Counted from the stretch's first letter, positions 18,583-27,526 are shown. The stretch: 64,000 bases of DNA from Mucilaginibacter_A sp050954285 (GCA_050954285.1 JBPBPL010000011.1:1-64000), one strand, 5' to 3'. Numbers and translations: made by a program. The notes: generated from the letters alone by a model not told the origin.

Positions 18583-18747
18583 TTACAATCCGTGTGGCGA
18601 GTGCATCTATTCGGTATTATCTAACGTCATTTTTGTGGCTTCTACCAATCGTTCCAGCATTTGCTTTTCATAATGGCCAATTGCTGTTTTTAAGTCTGTA
18701 AAATTAGAACTGGTTAAACATATACTTAGTTTTAAAGCATCCAGCAT
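18583..18747 (-). pseudogene. C-terminal relic of a TetX/PhzS-like FAD monooxygenase
   Basis: On the minus strand, AMLDALKLSICLTSS begins a 46-residue frame that continues through TAIGHYEKQMLERLVEAT and LDNTE to TAG (18607-18609). The frame then resumes as MHSPHGL before TAA (18583). This matches the last 55 or so residues of FAD-dependent monooxygenases, where the AMLDALKLA helix follows the FAD-binding site. Upstream of it an in-frame TAA comes two codons before the ATG, and nothing resembling the FAD domain is present. So the gene lost its 5' part and gained a nonsense codon. The family call rests on memory of conserved motifs. Confidence 0.6.
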
Positions 18748-18794
18748 GGCTGTTTAAAAGATCAAACAATATATTTTAATCCAAAAAATCATCA

Positions 18795-18850
18795 ATACTT
18801 CTTTTATGCCTATAAATTTATGCTCAATATTATAGGCATAAAAGAAGTTC
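18795..18850. terminator. Long hairpin built on a 12-mer pair, bidirectional terminator
   Basis: ATACTTCTTTTATGCCTATA pairs with TATAGGCATAAAAGAAGT over 18 bases without mismatch, with an AT-rich loop. The outer ends are copies of the dispersed 12-mer (18795-18806 and 18839-18850, the second diverged in its last bases). It lies 9 bases from the M1/ABC permease stop codon, between convergent genes. Confidence 0.85.
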
Positions 18851-18859
18851 AGAGCTTAT

Positions 18860-21800
18860 TTAATCTAAGCTTACCAATGCCGTATTGTCATCCGTATTAC
18901 GGTCAACCAACTTATAAACCGGGTCAATCCCTGCCCGTACAGGTTTTTCCTTGCTAAAAACAGTAATCGTGTTTTTTTCTTTGGTAAACTTTTGCCTCTG
19001 CAGATAAGTCAGTTTTTCCTTGCCGTTTTTGTCCATTGTAAAAACGCCAATATCGATGTAATCTTTAATTGGTGTAGTTTTTTCGTTGCCGCTCCGATCT
19101 GCATAATATTTAACAGTTTGAACCGGAAGTGTAACTTGGTAACCGCCAGCTACTTTTTTGGCTGTTGGGTTAATTACCCGGTTTTCAAACAACGTAATTT
19201 TGCTGTATAAATCATCCACTACATATTTTAAACTATCGGGTGTTACTTCTTTTAGATAACCTGTTAATACATCCGAAGTTGGATAAATATCTTTATTGCC
19301 ATAATTTGCTATGAGCTTGCGCAAAGCCTTGTTCATGTTGTCTTCACCGATGTAATCCTGCATGGCAAAATTCGCTAACGTCCCTTTTTGATAATGGATA
19401 TATTGCTGATTATCAGTCTGATCTAAAGGATTTTCATTCTTTTTTTCTACCGATCTTCCTTGTAAATAGCCATCAAGCTCATATTTTAAATAACGGCGCA
19501 ACTCTTCCAGTGGCAATGTTTTTTTAAGCAGCATCAGTGCGCTGTATTGCGCTAAACTTTCCGAAAACATCTGGTTGCCTACGGTATTGGCCTCGCAAAC
19601 CTGGTGACCCCACCATTGGTGGCCCAACTCGTGCGCCGTAACGTAATAGGCCATATCCAGCTTGTCTTTTTTATTACGGAAGATGAAACCAATAGCTTCT
19701 GAAAAAGGGACTGTATTTGGAAAAGATTGTGCAAAAGTACGGTAGCGCGGAAACTCAATAATGCGCATTTGCTGATAAAGAAACGGACTAAAATTTTTGC
19801 TGTCATAATTCAGTCCGTCCTTCAAACTCGTCATCATGGTATTTAAGTTGTAAGAATGATCTTTGTGATAATAAATTTCCAGGTTTACATTGTGCCATTT
19901 ATCGCGTTTCACCGCAAATTTTCCGGAAATGATATTAAAGAAATTAAAAATCGGCTTATCCATTTGATAATGAAAATAAGCGCGATCGTCTTTTTTCCAT
20001 TGATTTTTTAAGTAGCCTGGTGAAATAGCAATCTGATCCGGTGCCGTGCTGATGGTTAAATCCAAACCGGTATGGCCGCGCTGCTGAAATAAATTAACCA
20101 TTCGTGCCAAAGTATCTGTCCGCAGCGGCAATCCCTGCTGCTCTTTCAAGCCTCTCTTTTGCCGGTCTTCTGTATCGCCTAACTCCAAGTTCCGGTCGTA
20201 ACCTAACTGCGGAAAAATATCAGTATTGTTGATAAAAGTACCGTTAGTTACATAGCTTTGATTGTCGTCATTATTGGTAAAATCCTTTTTACTTCTTTTA
20301 CCTTGCAATTCTAACTGCAAAGAATCGCCGGGTAGCAGTGGTTCAGCCAGTTGATAGATTTTCAGGTAATAATCAGGATAGTTTTTAACGAGCCTGGCTG
20401 CTTTGCTAAAGTTCATTTTGCTGTAATGCAATAAATCATCTGCCGGTTCCTGTAGCAGCAGTTGCCTGATCGGCACATGCATCAGGTTTTTGTAAGTTAC
20501 CTTGGCATTTAAATTCAGATTACCTTTTTCCGGAAATAAATCAACCGTTCCAACTACATTTACCACACTTGGCTGCAACAGCTTACCATATTTGGGTTTA
20601 ATCTCTTTTTCGTAAGCTGCCTGCAAATCTTTTTGCTGTTCGGGATTGCGATACCTGTTGAGAATGTTGGTATTGTAGTAGTAATAGCTGCCTGATAAAA
20701 CTGCAACAAAGAGGCAAACTGCCATGTAAAATTTTTGCCCAGAGCCAAAACGGTTCCTAGCATTTTTCATTCTGAATGAATAAGCAGTATCTGTGCCTCG
20801 CGGATAAAATAAAACGGCAATGCCCAGCAATATGCCGGCAATAGCCATCCAGAAAATTTTGAGCACTACAAAATGGTTTATCGTTGCTGCAAAGCCATTC
20901 ATGTCAGAATAATTTCCTACGCCGCCGCTGTTCGGGATCAGCAGATCGTAGAACACTTTCATCCGGGGCGCAAAAATGATGTAGATATAAAATAGAATGG
21001 CTATGGCATAGCCAATAAACTTGTTGCTGAAAATGCTTTGGATGAAAATAGACATGGCAATATAAATCAGCATCGGCACATAAATCCGGAGCATCAGCAC
21101 TTTGAGGTAAACATCCAGTTCTATCCGGTGAAAACCTTTAAATAACTGAATGATGGCACCCACAGGAATCATGAGCAGCACATAAACTAAAATTGCGCCT
21201 GCCATCGCCAAAAATTTGCTTAAAACGGGTACACTGTAACCCACAGGTAAAGCATCAAAAATTTGGTTGAAGCGGATTTCGTTTTCTTTCCAAACGATTT
21301 CTCCGCAGTAAAACAGAACCATAATGCTGATGATAAGGCTAACCTGTGCCGCAATAAAACCTGCCGTGAGCGAAGAAAGCGGATAAAGCTCTTGGCCGTA
21401 CCAGGTAGTGGCATATTCTGCATTAATGGCAATCAGGATGATACCGATCAAACTAATGCCGATAAATGGTACCGAACGGACAATTTCTTTAAAATATAAA
21501 CGGGTAAGTGCCCAAACCTGATTTAGCCAGGTGTTTGCGTTGTAAACTGGTGCAGAAAAAGGAATTGGCTGTGCATCCGGAACGGGGCCTACTACTCCTT
21601 TTACCGCCTTTTTTTTGTATAAGCCGGTATATACCGCCCGAAATTTGAACACAGAATAAGTAATGATAAAAGAAGCAATGCCCACACTGAGCCATAATAA
21701 CCTGTTCAAAAGTAAAAGCCCGGTGAAAGGAATGGTAAGTGTGTTTTTTTCGGCTACCGTCCAGTATCTGGTCATCGCATCCAGTGGATAATAACCAAAA

Positions 21801-22432
21801 GGATCAATAATAGCAGCTTTGCGGATGTTTTCTACATCGCCCACCAGCGTTTGCACCACAATATAAATTGCCAGCAAAACAATGGCTTGCAGGTAAACAA
21901 AAAGCATTTTCCGGCTTAAAGCGCCACTTGCAAAAAATAGACAGGAAAACACAAACATGTTTGATACAATCAGTACCAGCCAGGGCTTAAAAAACTGTCC
22001 GAAAGTAACCGGCAGCAGTTTGGCTTTATCAATCCAGGGCATGTGGCAACCGATATAGGTGCCTAAAACAAAACCGAAACTGATCAAAATTAGGATGATA
22101 AAAGAACCTAAGAAACGGCCGATGAGGTAACTGCTTTTATTGATGTTGGTGGTGAAAATGAGCGACTCCATTTTGTACTCAAAATCACGGATTATCGGAA
22201 CGCCCATTATTGCCGAAGCAATAAAAAGCCCTGGAATCAAACTGAAAACGCCCGCAATGTTAAAAATAACGATGGAGGAATTTTGCTTGATTTTTCCAAT
22301 GTCGCCACCAAACTGAATACCATTCCAGCTAACAGCCAGAAATGCAAGCAGCAGAAAAATAGAAAAATAAATATAAGTTGCCGGCCGGTTAAGCCGGTAT
22401 TTCAGTTCAAACTTGATTACTTCCCAAAGCAT
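18860..22432 (-). CDS. ABC transporter permease fused to M1-family aminopeptidase
   Basis: A 1190-residue fusion. The N-terminal half (to about residue 570) has two blocks of six or so hydrophobic helices, an ABC-2-type permease. The rest is a periplasmic gluzincin peptidase with the zinc motif HELGH (His934, His938) followed by WWGHQ; the third ligand is probably the Glu in SESLAQ, about 19 residues later. The gene lies 9 bases downstream of its ATPase gene and forms an operon with it. NCBI uses the name ABC transporter permease/M1 family aminopeptidase. Substrate unknown; a role in peptide export or processing is inference. Confidence 0.88.
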   Translation of the reverse strand: MLWEVIKFELKYRLNRPATYIYFSIFLLLAFLAVSWNGIQFGGDIGKIKQNSSIVIFNIAGVFSLIPGLFIASAIMGVPIIRDFEYKMESLIFTTNINKSSYLIGRFLGSFIILILISFGFVLGTYIGCHMPWIDKAKLLPVTFGQFFKPWLVLIVSNMFVFSCLFFASGALSRKMLFVYLQAIVLLAIYIVVQTLVGDVENIRKAAIIDPFGYYPLDAMTRYWTVAEKNTLTIPFTGLLLLNRLLWLSVGIASFIITYSVFKFRAVYTGLYKKKAVKGVVGPVPDAQPIPFSAPVYNANTWLNQVWALTRLYFKEIVRSVPFIGISLIGIILIAINAEYATTWYGQELYPLSSLTAGFIAAQVSLIISIMVLFYCGEIVWKENEIRFNQIFDALPVGYSVPVLSKFLAMAGAILVYVLLMIPVGAIIQLFKGFHRIELDVYLKVLMLRIYVPMLIYIAMSIFIQSIFSNKFIGYAIAILFYIYIIFAPRMKVFYDLLIPNSGGVGNYSDMNGFAATINHFVVLKIFWMAIAGILLGIAVLFYPRGTDTAYSFRMKNARNRFGSGQKFYMAVCLFVAVLSGSYYYYNTNILNRYRNPEQQKDLQAAYEKEIKPKYGKLLQPSVVNVVGTVDLFPEKGNLNLNAKVTYKNLMHVPIRQLLLQEPADDLLHYSKMNFSKAARLVKNYPDYYLKIYQLAEPLLPGDSLQLELQGKRSKKDFTNNDDNQSYVTNGTFINNTDIFPQLGYDRNLELGDTEDRQKRGLKEQQGLPLRTDTLARMVNLFQQRGHTGLDLTISTAPDQIAISPGYLKNQWKKDDRAYFHYQMDKPIFNFFNIISGKFAVKRDKWHNVNLEIYYHKDHSYNLNTMMTSLKDGLNYDSKNFSPFLYQQMRIIEFPRYRTFAQSFPNTVPFSEAIGFIFRNKKDKLDMAYYVTAHELGHQWWGHQVCEANTVGNQMFSESLAQYSALMLLKKTLPLEELRRYLKYELDGYLQGRSVEKKNENPLDQTDNQQYIHYQKGTLANFAMQDYIGEDNMNKALRKLIANYGNKDIYPTSDVLTGYLKEVTPDSLKYVVDDLYSKITLFENRVINPTAKKVAGGYQVTLPVQTVKYYADRSGNEKTTPIKDYIDIGVFTMDKNGKEKLTYLQRQKFTKEKNTITVFSKEKPVRAGIDPVYKLVDRNTDDNTALVSLD

Positions 22433-22441
22433 AATTTCAAT

Positions 22442-23332
22442 TTAAACGGTTTGTGATTCTGATAAACGGCCAACAATGTAGGAGAAGTAAACATCTTCCA
22501 GGTCTGGATTTGCAGCTTCAAAACCTTCTTCCGGCTGCGCATCTGCAAACACATGCAAAGTTGGTTTACCCGCAATCAGTTTATCAGATATAACCCTAAA
22601 ACGCTCTTTATAAGCCGGAGCCAGGCTGCGTTCTACCCGTTTTTTCCATATTTTTCCTTGCAATGCTTCCAAGGCAGTTATCGGGTGGCCTTGCATCAGC
22701 ACTTCACCTTTATTAATAATCGCCATATCGGTACAAAGCTCTTTTACATCTTCCACAATATGCGTAGACAAGATTACAATTGTATCTTCACTTAACTCGC
22801 CCAGTAAATTTAAAAAGCGGTTTCGTTCTGCAGGATCCAAACCTGCCGTTGGTTCATCTACAATAATCAGTTTTGGGTTGGATAACAAAGCCTGCGCAAT
22901 ACCGAAACGCTGTTTCATGCCGCCGGAATAACCGGAAAGATGCTTTTTCCGATCGTTAAATAAATTGGTTTTATGCAGCAGGGAAGTAACCAAATCCCGT
23001 CTTTCACTTCCTTTGATGATCCCTTTTAATACAGCCAGATGATCTAATAAATCTTCGGCAGAAATTTTAGGATAAACACCAAATTCCTGCGGCAAATAAC
23101 CTAATGTTCTGCGCAATGCTTCTTTTTGTTTCAATATATTGATAGAACCTAAAGTGATGGTGCCAGAATCAGGTTCCTGTAAGGTTGCAATGGTTCGCAT
23201 CAAACTTGATTTCCCGGCGCCATTAGGTCCCAGCAATCCAAACATGCCGGAATTGATAGTGAGATTAATGCTTTTTAATGCCTGTACACCATTGGCATAG
23301 GTTTTAGATAAGTTTTCAATAATCAATTGCAT
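22442..23332 (-). CDS. ABC transporter ATP-binding protein
   Basis: A 296-residue cytoplasmic ATPase. Walker A is GPNGAGKS (residues 35-42), the signature is YSGGMKQR, Walker B is LIIVDEP, and the switch His is in LSTHIVED. A C-terminal extension of about 80 residues follows, as in CcmA/NatA-type exporters. It is first in a two-gene minus-strand operon with the permease/M1 fusion and should energise it. Confidence 0.92.
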   Translation of the reverse strand: MQLIIENLSKTYANGVQALKSINLTINSGMFGLLGPNGAGKSSLMRTIATLQEPDSGTITLGSINILKQKEALRRTLGYLPQEFGVYPKISAEDLLDHLAVLKGIIKGSERRDLVTSLLHKTNLFNDRKKHLSGYSGGMKQRFGIAQALLSNPKLIIVDEPTAGLDPAERNRFLNLLGELSEDTIVILSTHIVEDVKELCTDMAIINKGEVLMQGHPITALEALQGKIWKKRVERSLAPAYKERFRVISDKLIAGKPTLHVFADAQPEEGFEAANPDLEDVYFSYIVGRLSESQTV

Positions 23333-23427
23333 AGCAAAAAAAGTTTAGTGTTAGATTTAGATCATCTCCATTTTTGGTATAAGATATAAACTATTAAGAA
23401 AATGTTACGAATAAAACTGTATTTATT

Positions 23428-23580
23428 GTGAAAGCCGGAGTGCCTACAAAAACATTTATACAACGTGCTGATTGTTATCAATGGTCCGAAAAAAAGAATT
23501 TTCCGGGTTTTGAAGAATGTGTTTTACTTTTTAGCGCCGTTCAGATCTTAACAGAAATAGCAGTAAAAACTTATAAATAA
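23428..23580 (+). CDS. Candidate 50-aa small ORF (GTG start)
   Basis: An open frame from GTG 23428 to TAA 23578 encodes FIQRADCYQWSEKKNFPGFE and then a hydrophobic ECVLLFSAVQILTEIAVK segment. Mixed composition and a plausible C-terminal helix are the only support. There is no ATG and no clear ribosome-binding site, and a frame of this length can arise by chance. The rest of 23333-23620 shows nothing else. Confidence 0.25.
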   Translation: MKAGVPTKTFIQRADCYQWSEKKNFPGFEECVLLFSAVQILTEIAVKTYK

Positions 23581-23607
23581 AAAGCCTTCCTCGGAAAAGT
23601 AAGGCAA
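23577..23607 (-). terminator. Weak terminator after tRNA-Lys
   Basis: On the minus strand GCCTT and AAGGC form a short stem followed by TTTTTATTTA, 18 bases past the tRNA 3' end. Confidence 0.5.
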
Positions 23608-23624
23608 ATGAATCAATTTGTAAG

Positions 23625-23697
23625 TGACCCCGCAGGGATTCGAACCCTGGACCCAGTGATTAAGAGTCACTTGCTCTACCAGCTGAGCTACGAAGTC
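23625..23697 (-). tRNA. tRNA-Lys (anticodon CTT)
   Basis: A 73-nt cloverleaf on the minus strand. Acceptor GACTTCG pairs with CGGGGTC (two G-U pairs), D arm GCTC/GAGC, anticodon stem AGTGA/TCACT with loop CTCTTAA, five-base variable region, and T arm CAGGG-TTCGAAT-CCCTG, then discriminator A. CCA is not encoded. Anticodon CTT reads AAG codons. Confidence 0.95.
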
Positions 23698-23863
23698 GTT
23701 TTGAAAATGCAATAATACAAATTTTCGTTTTAGTACTAGCTTAACAGCAGACTTGTTGCTGATTTTTATCCGATAAAAACAGTAGTTAATATTTTTTTCA
23801 TGGATAAAACAAGATGTTCAGAAACTATTGTACATTCACATTACACTTATCAAATTTAAAAAC

Positions 23864-24130
23864 ATGAAAAAATTACTGAATTTATTAATGCTGTTTGCCT
23901 TTTTTAGCACAGCAGCCTTTGCGCAAACTCCGGCAACACGTACTACCAGCACAGCAGCCAGTACCATGCAAAATGCCAAAAGCGGTGTAGGCATGAAAAA
24001 AGACGGTACGCCAGACAAGCGTTACAAAATGAACAAAGCGCAAAAAGCAGCTTCGGCCGGGCCGATGAAAAAAGATGGTACGCCGGATAAACGTTACAAA
24101 GCCAACAAAGCGGCTGCTCCTAAAATGTAA
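23864..24130 (+). CDS. Small secreted protein with KKDGTPDKRYK repeats
   Basis: An 88-residue exported protein. ATG 23864 gives a clear signal peptide (MKKLLNLLMLFAFFSTAAFA, cleavage at FAQ); an upstream TTG is not needed. The mature 68 residues are basic and contain two copies of M-KKDGTPDKRYK-NK. This repeat is familiar from hypothetical secreted proteins of Bacteroidetes, but no function is known to me. Its own terminator follows. Confidence 0.75.
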   Translation: MKKLLNLLMLFAFFSTAAFAQTPATRTTSTAASTMQNAKSGVGMKKDGTPDKRYKMNKAQKAASAGPMKKDGTPDKRYKANKAAAPKM

Positions 24131-24149
24131 GCTGAAATTTGTAAATTGA

Positions 24150-24184
24150 TTAAGCCGGAAAGTATATTTCCGGCTTTTTATTTT
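24150..24184 (+). terminator. Rho-independent terminator
   Basis: AAGCCGGAAA and TTTCCGGCTT form a stem around a short AT loop, followed by a T run, about 20 bases after the repeat-protein stop. Confidence 0.9.
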
Positions 24185-24251
24185 TAGGTGAAATCAGTTC
24201 AAATGCAATGAACTAAAAAAGGTTCATGCTGTTATCAATCCAAAAACCACC

Positions 24252-25001
24252 ATGAAATACTATTTAACGATACTGTTTTTACTGCCTTTTTCTTTGGGTT
24301 TTGCACAAACGGAGACGTTCTCTACCAGAAAAGGTAATTTGGATATTACACCAGTTTTTCATGCGGCGCTGGTAATGCAATGGAATGGCGTAACAGTTTA
24401 TGCTGATCCTTATGGCGGTGCAGAACGCTACAAAAACATGAAAATGCCGGATTTAATTGTAATCACTCATGAGCATGGTGATCATTTGGATGAAGCAACT
24501 TTAGCTGGCCTGGATTTGACTAAAACAGAATTGATTGCGCCGCAAAAAGTAGTTGATCAGCTTAAAAACAAAACTTTTGCCAAAATTACGGTATTGGCAA
24601 ATGGCCAGAATGCTACCTGCAAAAACATAAAAGTTGAAGCTGTTGGTGCGTATAATATCCCTGAAGAAACCGCCCGGCATAAGAAAGGCGTAGGCAATGG
24701 GTACGTACTAACTTTTGGCGGAAAAAGAGTTTACCTTTCCGGCGATACCGACGGCACGCCGGATATGCGTTTGCTCAAAAATATTGATGTGGCTTTTGTG
24801 TGCATGAATCCGCCTTATACCATGGATGTTGCGCCTGCCGCCGATGCGGTTTTGGCTTTTAAACCAGCAGTGGTTTATCCGTATCATTACCGCCAGCCCG
24901 GCAACAAATTCAGCGATATTGAACAGTTCAAAAAATTAGTGAACGATCAAAACCCGAAAATTGATGTACGTTTGCGCAACTGGTACACGCAGGTACAATA
25001 A
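24252..25001 (+). CDS. Secreted UlaG-like metallo-beta-lactamase-fold hydrolase
   Basis: A 249-residue enzyme with a signal peptide (MKYYLTILFLLPFSLGFAQ). The zinc motif H-x-H-x-D-H is present as HEHGDHLD (about residues 76-83), and GDTDG (about 158-162) supplies the bridging Asp. It lacks the long C-terminal part of classic lactamases and resembles the UlaG/MBL-fold hydrolase subfamily. Substrate unknown. The next gene starts 43 bases downstream, probably in the same transcript. A dispersed 12-mer (24270) lies inside the signal-peptide codons. Confidence 0.8.
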   Translation: MKYYLTILFLLPFSLGFAQTETFSTRKGNLDITPVFHAALVMQWNGVTVYADPYGGAERYKNMKMPDLIVITHEHGDHLDEATLAGLDLTKTELIAPQKVVDQLKNKTFAKITVLANGQNATCKNIKVEAVGAYNIPEETARHKKGVGNGYVLTFGGKRVYLSGDTDGTPDMRLLKNIDVAFVCMNPPYTMDVAPAADAVLAFKPAVVYPYHYRQPGNKFSDIEQFKKLVNDQNPKIDVRLRNWYTQVQ

Positions 25002-25044
25002 AATTGGCTGGCATCGGTTTATCAGTTTAATCAAAAACTATTTC

Positions 25045-25731
25045 ATGAACTTCGCTTCTATTAAAATCCACGTACTTCTTTTATCGGTCTTTTTTTTACT
25101 TGCTGATACCATTTCGGCACAAAGCAAACAAACGCAAAAGCTGGATGCTTCCGTTCGTGTGCTTCAGGAATTTGGCAAACTTCGCGAAAGTATTCCGAAG
25201 CAATTGCTGCAAAAAACAGAAGGCATTATCATTATTCCGGGTTTGATTAATGCTGGTTTTGTGATTGGCGGCAAGCGTGGAAAAGGCATTGCCATGATCA
25301 AAAATGAGGATGGAACCTGGAGCAATCCGGTTTTTTTAACTATGACGGGTGGCAGTTTCGGTTTTCAGGCAGGCATACAATCGGTTGATTTGGTACTGGT
25401 TTTCCTGAATAAAACTTCATTACTGGAAATTGGTAAAAGCAGCTTTACTTTGGGTGGCGATATATCTGTAGCCGCCGGACCAGTTGGCCGCACATCTTCT
25501 GCCGGAACGGATTACAAACTGGAATCTGAAGTTTATTCGTATTCGCGCAGCAAAGGGCTTTTTGCAGGCATCAGTTTAAGCGGTTCTTCGCTTGATATTG
25601 ATCAGAATGCCAATGATACATTTTATAACGATACTGATAATGCTGCAATTTTATTCGCCAATAAAAAACCATCTGCAGATCCTTCGGTTAAAACTTTAAA
25701 ACAAACTTTAAACAGTTTGTATCGAAAATAA
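25045..25731 (+). CDS. Secreted SYLF/Ysc84-domain lipid-binding protein
   Basis: A 228-residue protein. ATG 25045 is chosen because it gives a signal peptide (MNFASIKIHVLLLSVFFLLA, cleavage near ISAQ). The mature part matches the SYLF domain: LQKTEGIIIIPGLINAGFVI, a GKRGKG loop, and GPVGRTSSAGTDYKLESEVYSYSRSKG split over two strands. In eukaryotes this domain binds phosphoinositides; bacterial members are periplasmic with unclear roles. Probably co-transcribed with the upstream hydrolase. Confidence 0.85.
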   Translation: MNFASIKIHVLLLSVFFLLADTISAQSKQTQKLDASVRVLQEFGKLRESIPKQLLQKTEGIIIIPGLINAGFVIGGKRGKGIAMIKNEDGTWSNPVFLTMTGGSFGFQAGIQSVDLVLVFLNKTSLLEIGKSSFTLGGDISVAAGPVGRTSSAGTDYKLESEVYSYSRSKGLFAGISLSGSSLDIDQNANDTFYNDTDNAAILFANKKPSADPSVKTLKQTLNSLYRK

Positions 25732-25758
25732 CCTCAAACCAATCCTAATTTATACCGA

Positions 25759-25770
25759 TAAAAACAGCAT
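25759..25770 (+). repeat. Dispersed 12-mer TAAAAACAGCAT, single intergenic copy
   Basis: An exact copy in the context TTTATACCGATAAAAACAGC, only 4 bases before the start codon of the following small gene, where it occupies the ribosome-binding region. Confidence 0.85.
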
Positions 25771-25774
25771 CACC

Positions 25775-26017
25775 ATGAACGAAACAACATCAGAAAATAC
25801 CCATCAAACCAGTGCTTCCAGCGAATTTGATATCAACACTATTTTAATTAAAGAACTGGGCATCAACAGTGCCAAAGTAGAAATGATTTTTAGGATGCAG
25901 GTAGAAATTTTAGCCTTGCTACAGGACAAAAATACGGAAGAGGTTTTGGGAGAAAAAAATCAACGGGTAAAGGAACTGGCACTGGAATTTTATATTGCCA
26001 ATAGCAAAAAGATGTAG
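25775..26017 (+). CDS. Small acidic protein, unknown function
   Basis: An 80-residue soluble protein. A Ser/Thr-rich N-terminus is followed by predicted helices (LIKELGINSAKVEMIFRMQ and KNQRVKELALEFYIANSKK). I do not recognise a family. It follows the SYLF gene by 43 bases and converges on the DUF4142-like gene with only a 9-base gap, so the two transcripts probably overlap. Confidence 0.6.
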   Translation: MNETTSENTHQTSASSEFDINTILIKELGINSAKVEMIFRMQVEILALLQDKNTEEVLGEKNQRVKELALEFYIANSKKM

Positions 26018-26026
26018 TTTTAAATA

Positions 26027-26569
26027 TTACGGTGTTATATCTTTTAAAGCCGACAGCGCATAAGCCTGCTTAATAATGGCCGATTGGTTGCTTACCACAA
26101 AAGTTTTTAGGGGTACACATTCTACGTTTTTGGCAGCATTGGTTTCGCGGATAGTGATGTTGTGGTCTTTTAACATCTGCAATAAATACGCATGGTCAAT
26201 CCGTGCTGTTTTTATTGCCTTTAATTCTGCCAGGTTTTTATCAGTTGTAGGAGAAAGTTGCGCAGGTAATTTAACTTGGTATTCTTCCGATAGATTATTT
26301 AAATAGTTGCCCATCTGCGTGTAGAGCTGCTCGTTTTGCTTGGCTAATTCTTTTACTTTTTTGCCGGAACCTCTGGCCTGTACCAACTGCGCAGCCTGAA
26401 CCTGGCTGGTAAAAAAGCCGGAAAGATCATTAGCTAAACGAATATCTGCCGTATCCAACCGTTTTTTTTGAGCAGTTGTTGATGTACCGGTATTGTTTTG
26501 AGAATTGTTGCTGCAGGAAAAATTGATTAGCATCAACATAAAAAATAGGTTGTAAAAGAAGTATTTCAT
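26027..26569 (-). CDS. Lipoprotein, probably DUF4142 (ferritin-like helical)
   Basis: A 180-residue lipoprotein with lipobox NFSC (Cys19) and a short Asn/Thr-rich linker. The rest is largely helical, with LANDLSGFFTSQVQAAQLVQ and KVKELAKQNEQLYTQMG, the look of the DUF4142 four-helix family. Function unknown; some members are linked to stress. A dispersed 12-mer (about 26553) lies within codons 2-6 of the signal peptide. The FMN reductase gene starts just upstream and may share its transcript. Confidence 0.6.
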   Translation of the reverse strand: MKYFFYNLFFMLMLINFSCSNNSQNNTGTSTTAQKKRLDTADIRLANDLSGFFTSQVQAAQLVQARGSGKKVKELAKQNEQLYTQMGNYLNNLSEEYQVKLPAQLSPTTDKNLAELKAIKTARIDHAYLLQMLKDHNITIRETNAAKNVECVPLKTFVVSNQSAIIKQAYALSALKDITP

Positions 26570-26586
26570 CTTAATTTCCAGTTGAT

Positions 26587-27108
26587 TTAAAAATTAATAA
26601 ACCGGCTGATTTGTTCATCCGTAAATTTAATGGTATCGGCTTCAACCAAATTTCCATCTGCATCAATCTCTTTTCGAATAAATGGAATGTGCAATTTTAA
26701 CGAAAAAACATGCATGTTCATGTAATTGCACACACCGGTAAAATGATCCACGCCACGGATATTGCCATATTTTCCTGAAGAAATTCCAACTAAAGCCGCT
26801 TTTTTATCATAAAAACTTTCCGGAAAATCACAGGCATCCACAAAAACTTTTAACGCACCCGGAAAACTGCCATTATATTCCGGAATGATAAAAATAAATT
26901 TTTCTGAACTGTTAACCAGGCTTAAAATGGGTTGAAAGTCTTCACTTCTTTTACCATATAAATCTGTTTTCAAGAAGCTATCCGGTAAATCTTCCAAAGA
27001 AATAAGCGCACATTCTACGCCCTTTTCAATAAGTTTTTTTTGATAATACCGGGCTAATTTCAGCGTACTGCTACCGGGCCTGTTAGTGCCGGCAATTAGG
27101 GTAAGCAT
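26587..27108 (-). CDS. NADPH-dependent FMN reductase family protein
   Basis: A 173-residue flavodoxin-fold oxidoreductase. The FMN phosphate loop is GTNRPGSST (residues 7-15), and IPEYNGSFPGALKVFVDA (about 75-92) is the characteristic second FMN-contacting segment. Such enzymes reduce flavins, quinones or azo compounds with NAD(P)H. Length is usual. It is 17 bases upstream of the DUF4142-like gene on the same strand. Confidence 0.88.
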   Translation of the reverse strand: MLTLIAGTNRPGSSTLKLARYYQKKLIEKGVECALISLEDLPDSFLKTDLYGKRSEDFQPILSLVNSSEKFIFIIPEYNGSFPGALKVFVDACDFPESFYDKKAALVGISSGKYGNIRGVDHFTGVCNYMNMHVFSLKLHIPFIRKEIDADGNLVEADTIKFTDEQISRFINF

Positions 27109-27172
27109 AAAGTTTTAGTTAAAATGATCGGATGGGTAGCATGCTGCTGAAAAGATAATACAGAACTATAAA

Positions 27173-27343
27173 TTATCCTGCATCAGAATCGTCTGAAACG
27201 TTTTCCGGAGCGTATGTTTTTACTTCGCCTGTGTTCAGTTTCACTTCAATATGATCTTCTTTTTTCTCCTGAGCTTTGTGTACTACACCTTCGCCATCTT
27301 TGGTAATTACTCTCTCGCCAGATTCATAAACGCCGTTTGTCAT
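27173..27343 (-). CDS. Small 56-aa protein with a KOW/SH3-like strand pattern
   Basis: ATG 27343 to TAA 27173 encodes MTNGVYESGERVITKDGEGV, then VHKAQEKKEDHIEVKLNTGE and VKTYAPENVSDDSDAG. The pattern (G-x-x-V-x-x-x-D-G-x-G-x-V, then IEVKLNTGEVKTY) resembles small beta-barrel domains of the KOW/CarD-like type, but this is only a visual likeness. Good codon use and a natural start support a real gene. It lies between the FMN reductase and parA with no close partner. Confidence 0.65.
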   Translation of the reverse strand: MTNGVYESGERVITKDGEGVVHKAQEKKEDHIEVKLNTGEVKTYAPENVSDDSDAG

Positions 27344-27495
27344 GATTTTTAAATTTAGTTGTTTGCAAGTTTAACACCATTCTACTGATTTTGATTTAAC
27401 CTTTTCTGCATAAAATATCAGTTTGTACATACAATTTCAACATAAAAACGTTATAGCTAAATCAGGTTATTCAATACAAAAAGCAGGTTGCTTTC

Positions 27496-27526
27496 TATGT
27501 GGAAATTGTGATGAATATGTGGAAAT
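27496..27526 (+). promoter_or_regulatory. Direct repeat TATGTGGAAAT upstream of parA
   Basis: Two exact 11-base copies start 20 bases apart (27496 and 27516), about two helical turns. The spacing suits binding by one protein on one face of the DNA. Candidates are ParA/ParB autoregulation or weak DnaA contact (TGTGGAAAT loosely resembles the box TGTGGATAA). No classical 16-bp parS palindrome is visible nearby. Confidence 0.35.
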
